The notes under the pieces are model-generated. The model was not told the DNA's origin, searched no databases, and saw only the letters and a program-made list of their open reading frames with translations. Positions 34,497 through 44,625 of a DNA stretch of 64,000 nt are shown here, one piece after another (position 1 is the first letter of the stretch; every line of letters begins with the position of its first letter). Made by a program: the position numbers and the translations under genes. Location of the stretch: assembly GCA_037176705.1 (NCBI GenBank), contig CM073888.1, forward strand, positions 46,940,810 through 47,004,809, read 5' to 3'. The DNA comes from Molossus alvarezi (lineage: Eukaryota > Chordata > Mammalia > Chiroptera > Molossidae).

Positions 34497-34760
34497 TTTT
34501 TTTCTTTTTTATCCTCACCCAAGGACATTTTTTTTTTTTTACATTCATCTTCAGATAGAGTGGAAGGGAGAGAGGGAGGAAGACAGAGAGAAAGAAATAT
34601 TGACCTGAGAGAGACGCATTGACTGTTTGCCATCCACACAACCCCAACCGGGGCTGGGGACAAATTGCAACCGAGGTACGCGCCCTTAGCGGGGACCGAA
34701 CCCAGGTCTCTCTGGTCCGCAGGCCAACACTCTAACGGCTGAGCCAAACCGGCCAGGGCT
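34497..34760 (-). mobile_element. Ves SINE, A-type, at the same target
   Basis: Tail 'tcctcacccaagga' at left, 'gagccaaaccggccagggct' head at right. Flanked by gtactaactctt at 34485-34496 and 34761-34772, so it shares the middle copy of the target with the B-type SINE. Confidence 0.95.
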
Positions 34761-35049
34761 GTACTAACTCTTAATTTCACAACTCTGAGTTATGTGTATT
34801 AGTATCATCTCCAATTTACAAATGAAGAAACTAACTTATCCATAAAGTAGGAAGTGCTATAGCTCTGTAGACAGTCTCACTCTCAACCACTACACTAAAA
34901 ATACACCCAGATGTTATCTATTGACTAGAACAAGGACTGTACCTGGCTATTAGAGTCAAGCTACTATTCTCTAGGGTGGACAAACTAAGTACACAGCCCC
35001 AGTTATGGAAGTTTAATTAACAACATATCTAAATCTGGGTATGTTAGTG

Positions 35050-35580
35050 CTGTGTTCTGGTTATCTACTGCTGTGAAATAAACTATCTCAAGCTATCCCA
35101 AGCTCAGTGGTTTAAAAGTACAACAATCATTTTCCTTTGCCCATGAACTTGCATTCCAAGCAGGGTGTGTCTTTGCCCCACACAGTGTCAACAAGGGTGG
35201 CTGAAAGGTTTGTTGGGGCAGGGAGTGACTCTCTGCCTGTAGACTGAAATCATCTGAAAACTCACTCACTCATACAGTTGACAGCCAGCTGCCAGGGAGG
35301 GTGGTCAGCAATCACACCTGCACGTCTCTGCACAGCATGTTGGCTGCATTCCAAGAGTAAACATGCCAACATAATAAGGTAAAAGTATGTGGCACTATTA
35401 TGCCTTAGTTCAGAAGTCCCATGGTATCACTGCTGATCAAGGCAATCACATAGTCGGCTAAGGTTCAAAGAAGACACAGACCCCAACACTCCATGGGAAG
35501 TGTGTTATATGACAGCACAGTTCGCAACAGGAGGTAAATGGCAGCAGCCATCTTTGGAAAGTATAATCTGTCACAACAAG
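35050..35580 (-). mobile_element. MaLR-type LTR (MLT1-like), antisense
   Basis: 'tgttctggttatctactgct', 'agctcagtggtttaaaagta' and 'ctcactcactcatacagttg' near the left, 'tgcattccaagagtaaacat' and 'gaagtcccatggtatcactg' further right, match an antisense MLT1-like LTR in order. No internal region. Confidence 0.78.
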
Positions 35581-36679
35581 GCAATTATAGCTTTTCAAAA
35601 GCTAAGAAAAGTGGACCTATACAATAAAGAAAGAAATTAAGTAAGTGAAGTCAACAACATCCTAATTAAATACTTCATGAATTATTTTTAAAATAAAATT
35701 TTCATGGCTTAAATTTCCTTCTATTATAGAGCTCTAAGACATTTCAATTTACGACTTAATTGTATGTGATCCAATGTCAACTTCCTGGGGCACATGAATT
35801 AAAGTGACCAAATCTGAGGTTAAATCACTCTACCAATGGGTATAGTTAGGGAAATAAGGACTGATATGAAAGATCAGACATTTTCTAACATCGTGTTAAA
35901 CTGGAAAAATGAGAACTGCCAGTCAGGCTAGAGAACGTGTTGATTTCAGTAACACCTACTACTCTGAAACATTTCATCCTGCCCTAAAAAAGCACCGGAA
36001 ATCAAAATCTCAGTTCGCTTTATTCACGAGGTCATGTCATTTGTAGATCCTTCACTGAGGACAGTAGAAAGCAACTCCATCACTTTAATTCATGTGCCCC
36101 TGGTCAATGATCAACAACAGTCACTGATTTCCTTGTGATTACAAGTGCGCAGTACTTTTTGTGTCTAAAATTCAAGTCCATCCTTTTTAAATGTGCTGTG
36201 TACTTTTTTTCTTCATTATCACTTTCACCCCTGAGATACTGTTCTGCAGCCTGACATGTCCTTCCCCAACTGACCTAAATCTTATAGTTTTCTTAACTCA
36301 ATCAGAGATCTGATTTCCGTACTCCCTCCAAATGCACATCTGCAATCCATGCACGAGATAGACTTGTGTTAGCAAAATTCTTATCGGAAAATGATTTGGA
36401 GACGTATGGAAATTCTAAGAAGCTCAGAGACACCATGTAAATGGAAGAAGATAAGATACACGAGTTCTCTCTGTTTAGGGTCTGTTGGGAAAATAAAGGG
36501 TGAGGCAAGAGCATTTGGGCCTTCTGGCTTAGCAAATGGCAAAAGCTTAAAAGGGGTCAGAAGAAGGTGAAAAAATTGGAATAAAGCTGAACTTCTGGGT
36601 GTTTTGGGGAAAAAGTAAGGAACAAGAACCTAGGGGGCAAGACATAAAAGTGAGCAGGTGGGAGAGTGGAGAAATATGA
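35581..36679. other. Unique non-coding DNA
   Basis: No gene or repeat named over about 1.1 kb. Mixed base composition. Confidence 0.4.
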
Positions 36680-36790
36680 TTTACTGTCTCCCTCTACCTG
36701 GCTGTAAGTTCTATAAAAACAAGGGTGGCTGTCGGTTTCTTTACAGTAATACCTCCAGTGACCAGAACAGTGCCCAACAAGCAGTACTTG
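36680..36790 (+). mobile_element. L2 3' end, sense
   Basis: 'tctacctggctgtaagttct', 'aacaagggtggctgtcggtt' and 'gaccagaacagtgcccaaca' followed by 'ttgttgaatgaatg' give the L2 terminus. Confidence 0.8.
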
Positions 36791-36834
36791 TTGAATGAAT
36801 GAATGAATGAATGAATGAATGAATGAATGAATGA
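36791..36834. repeat. (GAAT)n microsatellite
   Basis: About ten GAAT units that directly continue the terminal tandem motif of the L2 element at 36680-36790. Confidence 0.95.
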
Positions 36835-37459
36835 TATTGACAGAGAGCAGTAATCCTCAAGATAAAAAACAATGAGAGATGGGAATCCATGAGTCTATTC
36901 TTCTGATAGCAGACCCTGTGCTTTAGACCTTTGCTCTCATCAAATTACTCATTCTCTCTCCCCTCACAGTCCAGCCAGAGTAGGATGCTACCTTTCTCCC
37001 CCACTTGGAGCGCAGACTGCAGAGCTGTGTCCCGCCTGACAGATGTAAAGTACACGCGCCAACATCTATCCACTGGCACCGCAGCTCATCTTTGCAGTCC
37101 AAGTACGAGTGGCCCCACCTCCCGGAAAGGAGCACTACCTGGAACCTGGGCTTATCAACGGCATGGTGAGCTGACTTCCATCCACAGGGTGCAAAGGCTC
37201 CAGCGTCGTCACCAAAGAGCAGTACTAACACATCTTCCACTCTCCTTGGGCCCACTGGAAATGAGTGAGGATGAGGTTCTTGTCTTCACTTAAAGTTTTC
37301 TGCTTGGAAAGCATCCTCTTTCCACTGCCCTTTCTCTGCCCGTCTGGACGAGCACTGCTGCTTTCAGAAACCCCGGCAAGAGCACGCCATGCGCTCCCGG
37401 CCGCAAGATGGGCTGCAGCTCTTCCTAATGCTCTCGGTAAATCTGCCTTGATTCCCAAG
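36835..37459. other. Unique DNA with overlapping chance frames
   Basis: Frames of 120 codons (36931-37293, plus) and 110 codons (36923-37255, minus) overlap almost exactly. Neither has a recognisable domain, and mirrored long frames reflect composition rather than a gene. Confidence 0.4.
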
Positions 37460-37530
37460 CCTGCGTGGTCACTAAGTCCAAGTCACTTAACCCCAGGGCT
37501 CACCTTCTTCATTTATAAAACGTAGAGGTC
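37460..37530 (+). mobile_element. MIR fragment, sense
   Basis: 'ccaagtcacttaaccccagg', then 'ctcaccttcttcatttataa' and 'aaacg' is the conserved MIR core in sense. Confidence 0.7.
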
Positions 37531-38040
37531 AGGAACAAATAAACTTAACAGTCTCTTCTAGTCACAAATTGTTCAAATCAATAAGTAATTAAGAAAAGAG
37601 TCCAAACAATAACCTTTCTGATGGTGTAAAATAATGGTGCTAGTTAATTCTTTCTTGTAATCTAATGGTGCCATTTAATTCTTTGACCAATAAATAACCA
37701 GGTTTACTAGACACACACTGTATGCATAGCTACTTCTCCAGTGCCCCAGAATGTGTATTTATGGATGGTCTCTGCTTGAGTTTTGACCCATGTTTTGGGA
37801 ATTTCAGGTTCTTGTTCAAAATTCTGATAAACTGCATGATCTGTTCATTTACAAATTACTCAAGAGACAGTTAAGAAGCTAAGAACATACTGATTAACTC
37901 TCAAGAAAGAAAGATTGATTTGACTACTTTATAATGGAAGGTGTTTAGTGTTTGAGGTTTGCTTAACTGTATGAACTAGAATAATGGATGGGCAAGCTAA
38001 CTAGTGAGCAGAAATTTCATTTACAGCTGTTTCCAGAAAC
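37531..38040. other. Unique AT-rich DNA
   Basis: No gene or repeat recognised. Two near-identical stretches ('aatggtgc' with 'agttaattcttt' and 'catttaattcttt') lie at about 37634-37685. Confidence 0.4.
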
Positions 38041-38044
38041 TAAA

Positions 38045-38205
38045 TGTCATCATAAGTACCACTGACTGAGCACTTCCTATGGACCAGTGCTTTATACCCA
38101 CCTTCAACACAGCCCTCGGAGCAATAGGACACACAACAAAGGAGGTCAGAGTTCTTAAAAGATGGAACAGTAAGTCACAAATTCCTGACTCTAAAGCTGT
38201 CATTC
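38045..38205 (-). mobile_element. MIR fragment, antisense
   Basis: 'actgactgagcacttcctat', 'gaccagtgctttataccc', 'aacacagccctcggagcaat' and 'aagtcacaaattcctgactc' follow the antisense MIR, with gaps. Confidence 0.6.
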
Positions 38206-39107
38206 CCAAAGGTCGCAGGCCATTTCCTACTAACATGCTAATTTTCGACATTTCTGTTCATCAGATTCTCTTGTGCTAAACTTGCCACAGCTTCATAATT
38301 AAAATGCAAACTTATTCAATGGACAGTTTCTTCTGGGTTGTTACTCCGAGTAGCTAGTCGCTGCACAGTATGGGAAAGTTTACTGAATGAATGCAGTTTT
38401 TGCCTTGTTGACAGTATCAAATTTGAGAGTTGTCTCTGTGAAGAACAGTGTGTCCTTGGGAGAGAGCCATGGTCATAGAAATCTTCTTCCCCAAGCAATT
38501 AAAGGGGTGTCTGGTCTGTTTGCCTTCAGGGTTCGGAGTGAGACCCATCTGTTTGTGTCCTTATACAAACGGCCTGATGGCAAAATTGTCTTCAGTTCCT
38601 CAGATGAATATATCTAAATAGGTTATGAATCATCATTAAACAGAAAACCGTTCTCTCCTGCTTAGGAACCTTTTTTTGCAGCCTAATATGGTCAGATTAA
38701 AATATAATGTTTCTAAAGTTAAGCTTCAAATCGCCTTTGGCACAACAACAAACAGTGTCACTAGAGAAGGAAGAAAAACAATGGAAGATAGGAGTTTGTT
38801 AGTGGGAAACGGAATCCCTGGTTCCAACACAACCAGGCCAACAGCACCAAAACCTTTAATGGAATTTTAGGTACAAACAGAGAAATAAATACCATCAGCT
38901 CTATTGATTGTTGCAATGTGGGAGGCAGAGAAGAAAAGTGTAAATGATTTTAAATTCCAAAAAAAAAAAAAAATGATAAAACTGCAAATGTGTACAGTTA
39001 GATGTTATGTGATACAATTTCATAGAATTAAGATAAACGGAAGCATGACTGCTAATTCTAAAATCATTATGTTATGCCTATTCCTGACCAGAAATATATC
39101 AAATGTA
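38206..39107. other. Unique non-coding DNA
   Basis: No gene or repeat named. A short A run lies at 38959-38972. Confidence 0.4.
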
Positions 39108-39109
39108 TA

Positions 39110-39233
39110 CGTTGGAGCAAAAGTAGGTTTATAGTTGTTCACATGGAAACTAATACTATAATTAATAAATAATACAAGAATACACTCTGTGTTTCACAGA
39201 CTCACAACTGTAACCTCCTTATGCCCCACCCTG
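39110..39233. mobile_element. Palindromic mariner-type MITE, copy 2
   Basis: Left terminus 'cgttggagcaaaagtaggtt', right terminus 'ccttatgccccaccctg', about 124 bp, with 'aattaataaataatacaaga' in the centre. TA dinucleotides flank both ends (39108-39109 and 39234-39235), as expected for Tc1/mariner insertion. Confidence 0.85.
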
Positions 39234-39235
39234 TA

Positions 39236-39374
39236 TTTCATTAAAAGGCATGACGCAGTATAAGGATAAATAAAATACTGCCTCAAATTCTAAAAAGTTA
39301 GAGACCTGAGAGGACAAGATTTGTTTTGAATATCTGCAGAAAGGTTGTGCAAGTTGTAAAAATAACATTTTTAA
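39236..39374. other. Unique non-coding DNA
   Basis: No repeat recognised between the MITE and the L2 piece. Confidence 0.35.
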
Positions 39375-39480
39375 CACTTACTAGGTTTCAGTCTGGGCCA
39401 GGTTTGGAAAATACAGAAGTAATTAATAAAATCCTCCAAACATGAAGGAACTCATCCACCCCTGGAAAGGAGAGACAGGA
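39375..39480 (-). mobile_element. Possible L2 3' end fragment, antisense
   Basis: 'cacttactaggtttcagtct', then 'catgaaggaactcatccacc' and 'aggagagacagg' resemble the antisense L2 end. Short and diverged. Confidence 0.5.
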
Positions 39481-39494
39481 AGAAAACAGAAGCC

Positions 39495-39700
39495 AACAAT
39501 GTTGAGTGTGCTGTGTACCAAGCATGTACTGGGCGCTCTGCAGTCAAGAGCTCTTTTAATACCATCTGGACAGCTATTCCCGTGTTACATTATTTTCCCA
39601 GCATTCCTCGCATTTTACACAGAGTTAACCAAAGCCCAGGAACATTGGCTATCTTGCCCGGGATCACACTGCAATGTGGTTAAACTGGCATTTAAAGCCA
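39495..39700 (-). mobile_element. MIR, antisense
   Basis: 'gtgtaccaagcatgtactgg', 'gcattttacacagagttaac' and 'tatcttgcccgggatcacac' follow the antisense MIR in order. Confidence 0.75.
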
Positions 39701-41039
39701 TTATGTCTGTTCTTTCTACAACTCAAACAAATGTCTGCAACAACATACAATAGGCTGGAAGGCACGGGTTGCTTAAAAGACAAACTATACTCATGAATAA
39801 TCAGCGTTTCACTTGTGTGGACTCTACAAAGTGTCTGCAATAGAAAAAAAATGGATTAGTAACGATCAGAGATATGGCTTCAATTCCAAATTAGAAAGAA
39901 TAAAGCACCGTCACAACTGACGGGAAGAAAAGACAATGTCTTCCACGTAGCTCAGTGAGGGGAAATCAAGAAGTTGCATAAAATAACATCAAGGGTCAAT
40001 GTAAAATTTGGAATTATTAGTCAAAATACATTATTCATTACTGTAAATAATTATTATTTCTGAATGAATGAGTACAGGAAAAACATGAAGACAGCTTGGG
40101 CACAACCAACTTTTTCAATCATGGGGCAATATATTTACAAATTCATACTGTGAGAGCCAGTGGGTTTATTAATAGCAATGATAAAATACAGCCAGTTAGA
40201 TACTTAATGGTAATGTAAAAGCTGTGCAAAAAACAATTTAATTCAATCCAAAAATATACTGAGTGATAATAAGTATATTTTGATCGACATTAATGACGTC
40301 AATGAGAACGCTGGTGTTTGTCAACCCGAACAATTTTTTAACTCTCTGGAATGCATTTGGCCACAGCCCACCCCAATCTGGATTCCAGATTAACAACACT
40401 AATGGGAGCTCTTGGCTCCATTTCAGCTGCTTCATGAAAGAGAAAACGCTTTCACAGAACAGAGCCCATTTGAACAGCTTTCAAAATATGATTTAAATAG
40501 ACAGAAATGTCATGGTAGTGCTGAGCTACTTTTAATCATCTTCAACTTTCCAAGAATGTTCTATGTATGTTTTATTTAATAGGCATAGGTTGCACTCCGT
40601 TGAATCTTGACTCCCATCCATGCTAAGCACTGTGGTTTGCTAACACAGATACTCAGGGTCAACTGCAGAAACGTAACACATCACTCATGTTCATCAAAAT
40701 CTGCACATCTTTTCTAAAACTCTGAGTTTATTCACAATGCACTGCGCAATTCTTAAAGAAGCAATAATTATACTCATTTGAAGACATTACGCTAAGGGAA
40801 CGTGGATAGCAGACTGCATTCGGCAAGCACAGTCCTCACTGGAAGTTTAACACCTGCACCCTGAACAACACCTTTAAGGTGTTGAAAAAATCTCTGTTTC
40901 TGTTTAGCTTTCTTCTACAAGTTCAACTTCAGTGTGTCCATTTAGAGAGACGTGCAACCAAGTAGGCAGTTGACTCAGAGACCTTTAAATACCAATGAGT
41001 CCTGATTAAACAGCTTGGTAAATGTATTCAACAGATGTT
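39701..41039. other. Unique DNA, possible regulatory block
   Basis: No gene or repeat named over 1.3 kb. It includes a perfect CRE-type palindrome at 40294-40301 and several short homeobox-like TAAT motifs nearby. Confidence 0.4.
40294..40301. promoter_or_regulatory. Perfect CRE palindrome (TGACGTCA)
   Basis: The 8-bp consensus for CREB/ATF-type factors, within unique sequence and flanked by ATTAA. An 8-bp match can occur by chance, although CpG-containing words are rarer in mammals. Function is not shown by the sequence. Confidence 0.3.
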
Positions 41040-42873
41040 TAAGATAAGACGTGCTATAAACAAACTAACTAGACCTAACCACATCTACAGAACACCACCT
41101 CAGAAGAGCAGAGTTCCTCTCGTGCACGCAGGGCATTCTCCAGGACAGACCATGTAGCAGGCCATAAAACAAGTCTACAGGTATATTTAAAAGAACTGAA
41201 ATGATACAAGGTATGTGTTCTGGCCACAGTAGAATAAAACTAAAAATCAATAACAAAGAAATTTAGAAAAATCACATATATGCAGACATTTTAAAACGCA
41301 CACTTCTAAATAATCAATAGGTCAAAAAAGCAATAACAAGAGAAACGAGAGAATAAATGGAAATAAATTAAAATGAAAATACAACATATCTAAACTAACA
41401 AGATGCGGCATAATAAGGAACATTTATAGCTGGAAACATCTATATTCAAAAAGAAGAAACAACTCAAGTCAATAACCTAATGTCCCACTTTAAGACACTG
41501 GAAAAAGAAAAGCAAAGTATACCTATGGGAAGCAGAAGAAAGGAATAATAAAGATTAGAGCAAAAATTAATAAAATATAAAAATAGTAAAAAAAATTAAG
41601 AAAAATAAGAAAAATCAACAAAACCAAAGTTGGATGTTTGAAAAGATCAACAAAATGTACAAACTTTGGTAGACTACCCAAGATAAAAGAAAAAAAAAGA
41701 CTCAAATTATTAAAAATCAAGAATGAAAGAGAGGCCATTACTACCAACCTTATAGATATAAAAAGGATATAAAGGAATATTATAAAAAACTATATGCCAA
41801 CAAGTTAGATAAACTAGATGAAATGAACAAATTCCTAGAAATACACAAACTACCAAAACTGATTCAGTAAGAAATTAAAAATCTAAATGGACCTAAAACA
41901 AGTACACAGATTGTATTAGTCATTTAAAAACCTCCCACATAGAAAACCCCAGGCCCAAATGGTTTCACTAGTGAATTTTTTCACACATTTAAAGAAGAGT
42001 TAATACCAATTCTCCACAAGCTCTTGTCAAAAATTGAAAAGAGAGAACACTTCCTAACACATTTTATCATCCCTCTGACACCAAAACCAGACAAGTAAAA
42101 AAAAAATTAAAACTATGCACCAATATTCCTTATGAATATAGATGCTAAATCCCCAACAAAACACTAGCAAGCATGATCTAGGAACAAATAAAACAGACTA
42201 TACCACGACCAAATAAGATTTATCCCAGGAGTGCAATGTTGATACAATACCCAAAAATCAGTTAATGTAATATACTGTTTAATAGAATAAAGGCCAAAAC
42301 TACACGATGTTCTCAACAGATGCAGAAAAGCCTGTGATAAAATACCCTCCATGATAAAAACATTCAACAAACCAGGAATTAGACAGAAATTTCTCAACAT
42401 AATAAAGCACATCTATAAAAGCCATAGCTAACAACATACATAGAGGTAAAAGACAGGATGTTTTCACCCAAACATCAGGAACAAGATAAGAATGGTGCTC
42501 TCGCCAATTCCATTCAGCATTATACTAGACTAGCCAGGGCAATTAGGCAAGAAAATGAGATAAACGTCATCCTGATTGAAAAGGAAAAAGTAAACTCTTT
42601 CTATTGGTAGATAACATTATCTTGTACATAGAAAATCCCAAGGAATCCATCTAAAAAACTATTAGAACTAGTAAGTGAGTTCAGCAAAGTGACAGGATAC
42701 AAGATAAATAGGCAAATTCAACAGCATTTCTATGCGCTTGCAATGAACAACCTGAAAAGGAAATTAAGAAAACAACTCCATTGACAATAACATCAAAAAG
42801 AATAAATTACTTCAAAATAAATTTAACAAAAGTTGCATAAAATTTGTACTCTGAAACTACAGAACATGTTTTT
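41040..42873 (+). mobile_element. Old LINE-1 (L1M) ORF2 region, sense, left part
   Basis: Continuous match to L1 ORF2 in order: 'ggacagaccatgtagcaggc', 'aaagattagagcaaaaatta', 'ctaccaaaactgattcag', 'ccaggcccaaatggtttcac', 'accagacaagta', 'ttatcccaggagtgcaatg' and 'aatgaacaacctgaaaagga'. The reverse transcriptase catalytic FADD region (about 42597-42617) is altered, and stops and frameshifts are spread through the region. Resumes at 43947. Confidence 0.92.
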
Positions 42874-43946
42874 TGTTTTGTCTTGTTTTGTTTTTTATGA
42901 ATTTTTATTTATTTTTTTGTTACAGATATTTTACCTTTTTACCCCATTGGCACCCCCCACCCCACCCCCCCTCCAACCTGTCCCCGGCTTAGTTGTCCAT
43001 GTCCATTGGTCATGCATACATGCATATAAGTTCTGTGGTTTATCTCTTCCCACCCCACCCCCCCATCCCCTCTTCTGAGGGATGTCAGTCTGTGCCCTAC
43101 TTCCATGTGTCTGGGTCTACTGTATTCCTCAGACTGTTATGTTCATTATATTCCGTATATAAGTGAGATCATGTGGTATTTGTCTTTTTCTGCTTGGCTT
43201 CTTTCACTTAGGATAATACTTTCCAGGTCCCTCCATGTCATCTCAAAGGATAAGAGATCTTTCTTTCTTACAGCTGCATAGTACTCCATTGTGTATATGT
43301 ACCACTGCTTTTTCATCCATTCGTCTACTGGTGGACACTTGGGCTGTTTCCAGATCTTAGCTATTGTAAATAGTGCTGCTATGAACATGGGGGTACATAT
43401 ATTCTTCCTGATTGGTGTTTCAGGCTTCTTAGGGTATATTCCCAGCAGTGGGATCACTGGGTCAAATGGAAGATCAATTTTTAATTTTTTGAGGTAGCAC
43501 CATATTGTTTTCCATAGTGGCTGCACCAGTCTGCATTTCCACCAGCAGTGTATTAGAGTCCCCTTTTCTCCACACCCTCGCCAACACTTGTTGTTTGATG
43601 ATTTGTTGATGGCGGCCATTCTGACAGGGGTGAGGTGATACCTCATTGTTGTTTTAATTTGCATCTCTCTGATGATTAGTGATGTTGAGCATTTCTTCAT
43701 ATGTCTCTTGGCCATTTGTATGTCCTGTTTGGAGAGGTGTCTATTCAGCTCCTCTGCCCATTTTTTAATTGGGTTCTTTGTCTTCCTTTTGTGGAGTTGT
43801 ATGAGCACTCTATATGTATTTGAAATTAACCCCTTATCTGATACATCATTGGCAATGATGTTCTCCCATACAGTGGGTTGCCTTTCCATTTTGATGATTG
43901 TTTCTTTTGCTGTGCAGAAGCTTTTTAGTTTGATGTAGTCCCATGT
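42874..43946 (-). mobile_element. Young LINE-1, 5' truncated, inserted in old L1M
   Basis: Antisense insertion of about 1.07 kb with a perfect 14-bp target-site duplication (cagaacatgttttt) at 42860-42873 and 43947-43960. It holds the last 267 codons of ORF2 and the 3' UTR with two G-rich tracts (C-rich on the plus strand at about 42953-42976 and 43050-43068), and ends in an A-rich tail. The open frame and clean duplication suggest recent insertion. Confidence 0.95.
43146..43946 (-). pseudogene. LINE-1 ORF2 C-terminal part, still open
   Basis: Reading continues without a stop from the 5' truncation point (43946) to the natural stop at 43146; the first Met in the frame is at 43889. It encodes the thumb-to-C-terminal part of ORF2 and includes an intact cysteine motif CX3CX7HX4C (Cys 102, Cys 106, His 114, Cys 119 counted from that Met). 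The endonuclease and reverse transcriptase domains are missing, so it cannot mobilise itself. It would belong to the ORF2 of a recently active bat L1 family. Confidence 0.93.
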
Positions 43947-43960
43947 CAGAACATGTTTTT

Positions 43961-44080
43961 AAAAAAAATGAGAGAAAACTTAAATAAATGGAAAGACAGT
44001 CTGTTTGTGAATCAGAAGACTTAATAGTGTTAAGATGTAATACTCTCAAAATGTATGTCTTACTAACATGTCTCACCAAT
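43961..44080 (+). mobile_element. Old LINE-1 (L1M) ORF2, right part
   Basis: 'aaacttaaataaatggaaag' and 'cagaagacttaatagtgtta' with 'agatgtaatactctc' continue the L1M ORF2 collinearly from 42873. The element then ends or becomes unrecognisable. Confidence 0.85.
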
Positions 44081-44394
44081 AATTACTATCAGCCTCCAAA
44101 GCTTTCTCCCAAAATGCCATCCCTTTGGAGAGCCCTCAGTCAGTGATGGACAAGCATCTGAACTGCATTCTCCTATAAACTCCCACGACCGCTGTGCACA
44201 CACACAGACCGCTCTTCCTCCTCCCCAGCAGCAGTTCTGGTAACAGTTATTTTAAAATTCAGAAGAACACTTCAACATCAGGCAGTCAGTCCAAACACTG
44301 TTGAAAGAACTTGTTAAAACTCTTCACTGTATTTGGCTTGAGAATTTTGGATATTCTGGCCTAGACTTTGAATTTTTCCTGGGCTCGTGGTATA
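44081..44394. other. Unique non-coding DNA
   Basis: No gene or repeat recognised. Confidence 0.4.
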
Positions 44395-44625
44395 TAGTTG
44401 CCAGAATTAGCAAATACAATACAAAGACAAGATGCCAAGTTCAATTTGAACTTTAGATAAATAACAAACAATGTGTTAGCATAAGGATGCCCCATGCAAT
44501 ATTTGAGGTATATTTGTAATTTTTTAATATTGCTTGGGACATACTTATACTCACACATTATTTATTATTCATCTGAAATTCTAATTTAACTGAGTGTCCT
44601 ATATTTTATCTACTTGACCTTAGAG
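44395..44625. mobile_element. Palindromic fossil DNA element, family not named
   Basis: Left arm 44437-44489 and right arm 44540-44592 are inverted repeats of about 53 bases with roughly 80% match by eye. Outer parts ('gttgccagaattagcaaata', 'gtgtcctatattttatctac') extend the symmetry. The layout and sequence recall an ancient mammalian non-autonomous DNA transposon. Confidence 0.65.

Larger units (their letters stand above)
34186..34895 (-). mobile_element. MIR, antisense, split by two SINEs
   Basis: Left part 34186-34259: 'aacatttattgagtatttac', 'gtgctttacatgta'. Right part 34761-34895: 'gtattagtatcatctccaat', 'ttacaaatgaagaaactaac', 'ctctcaaccactacac'. Together they make one collinear MIR. 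The break holds two Ves SINEs and three copies of the 12-bp target. Confidence 0.9.

Noticed and set aside
36923..37293. Overlapping 120-codon (plus) and 110-codon (minus) frames
   Set aside because: Mirrored long frames over the same bases reflect composition. Neither protein has a recognisable fold, repeat or signal, and no splice sites or poly-A signal support a gene.
37330..37440. CpG island promoter
   Set aside because: A few CG dinucleotides are present, but the patch is too short and CpG density too low for an island.
43146..43889. Functional LINE-1 ORF2 gene
   Set aside because: Only the C-terminal part is present; endonuclease and reverse transcriptase domains are absent because of 5' truncation.
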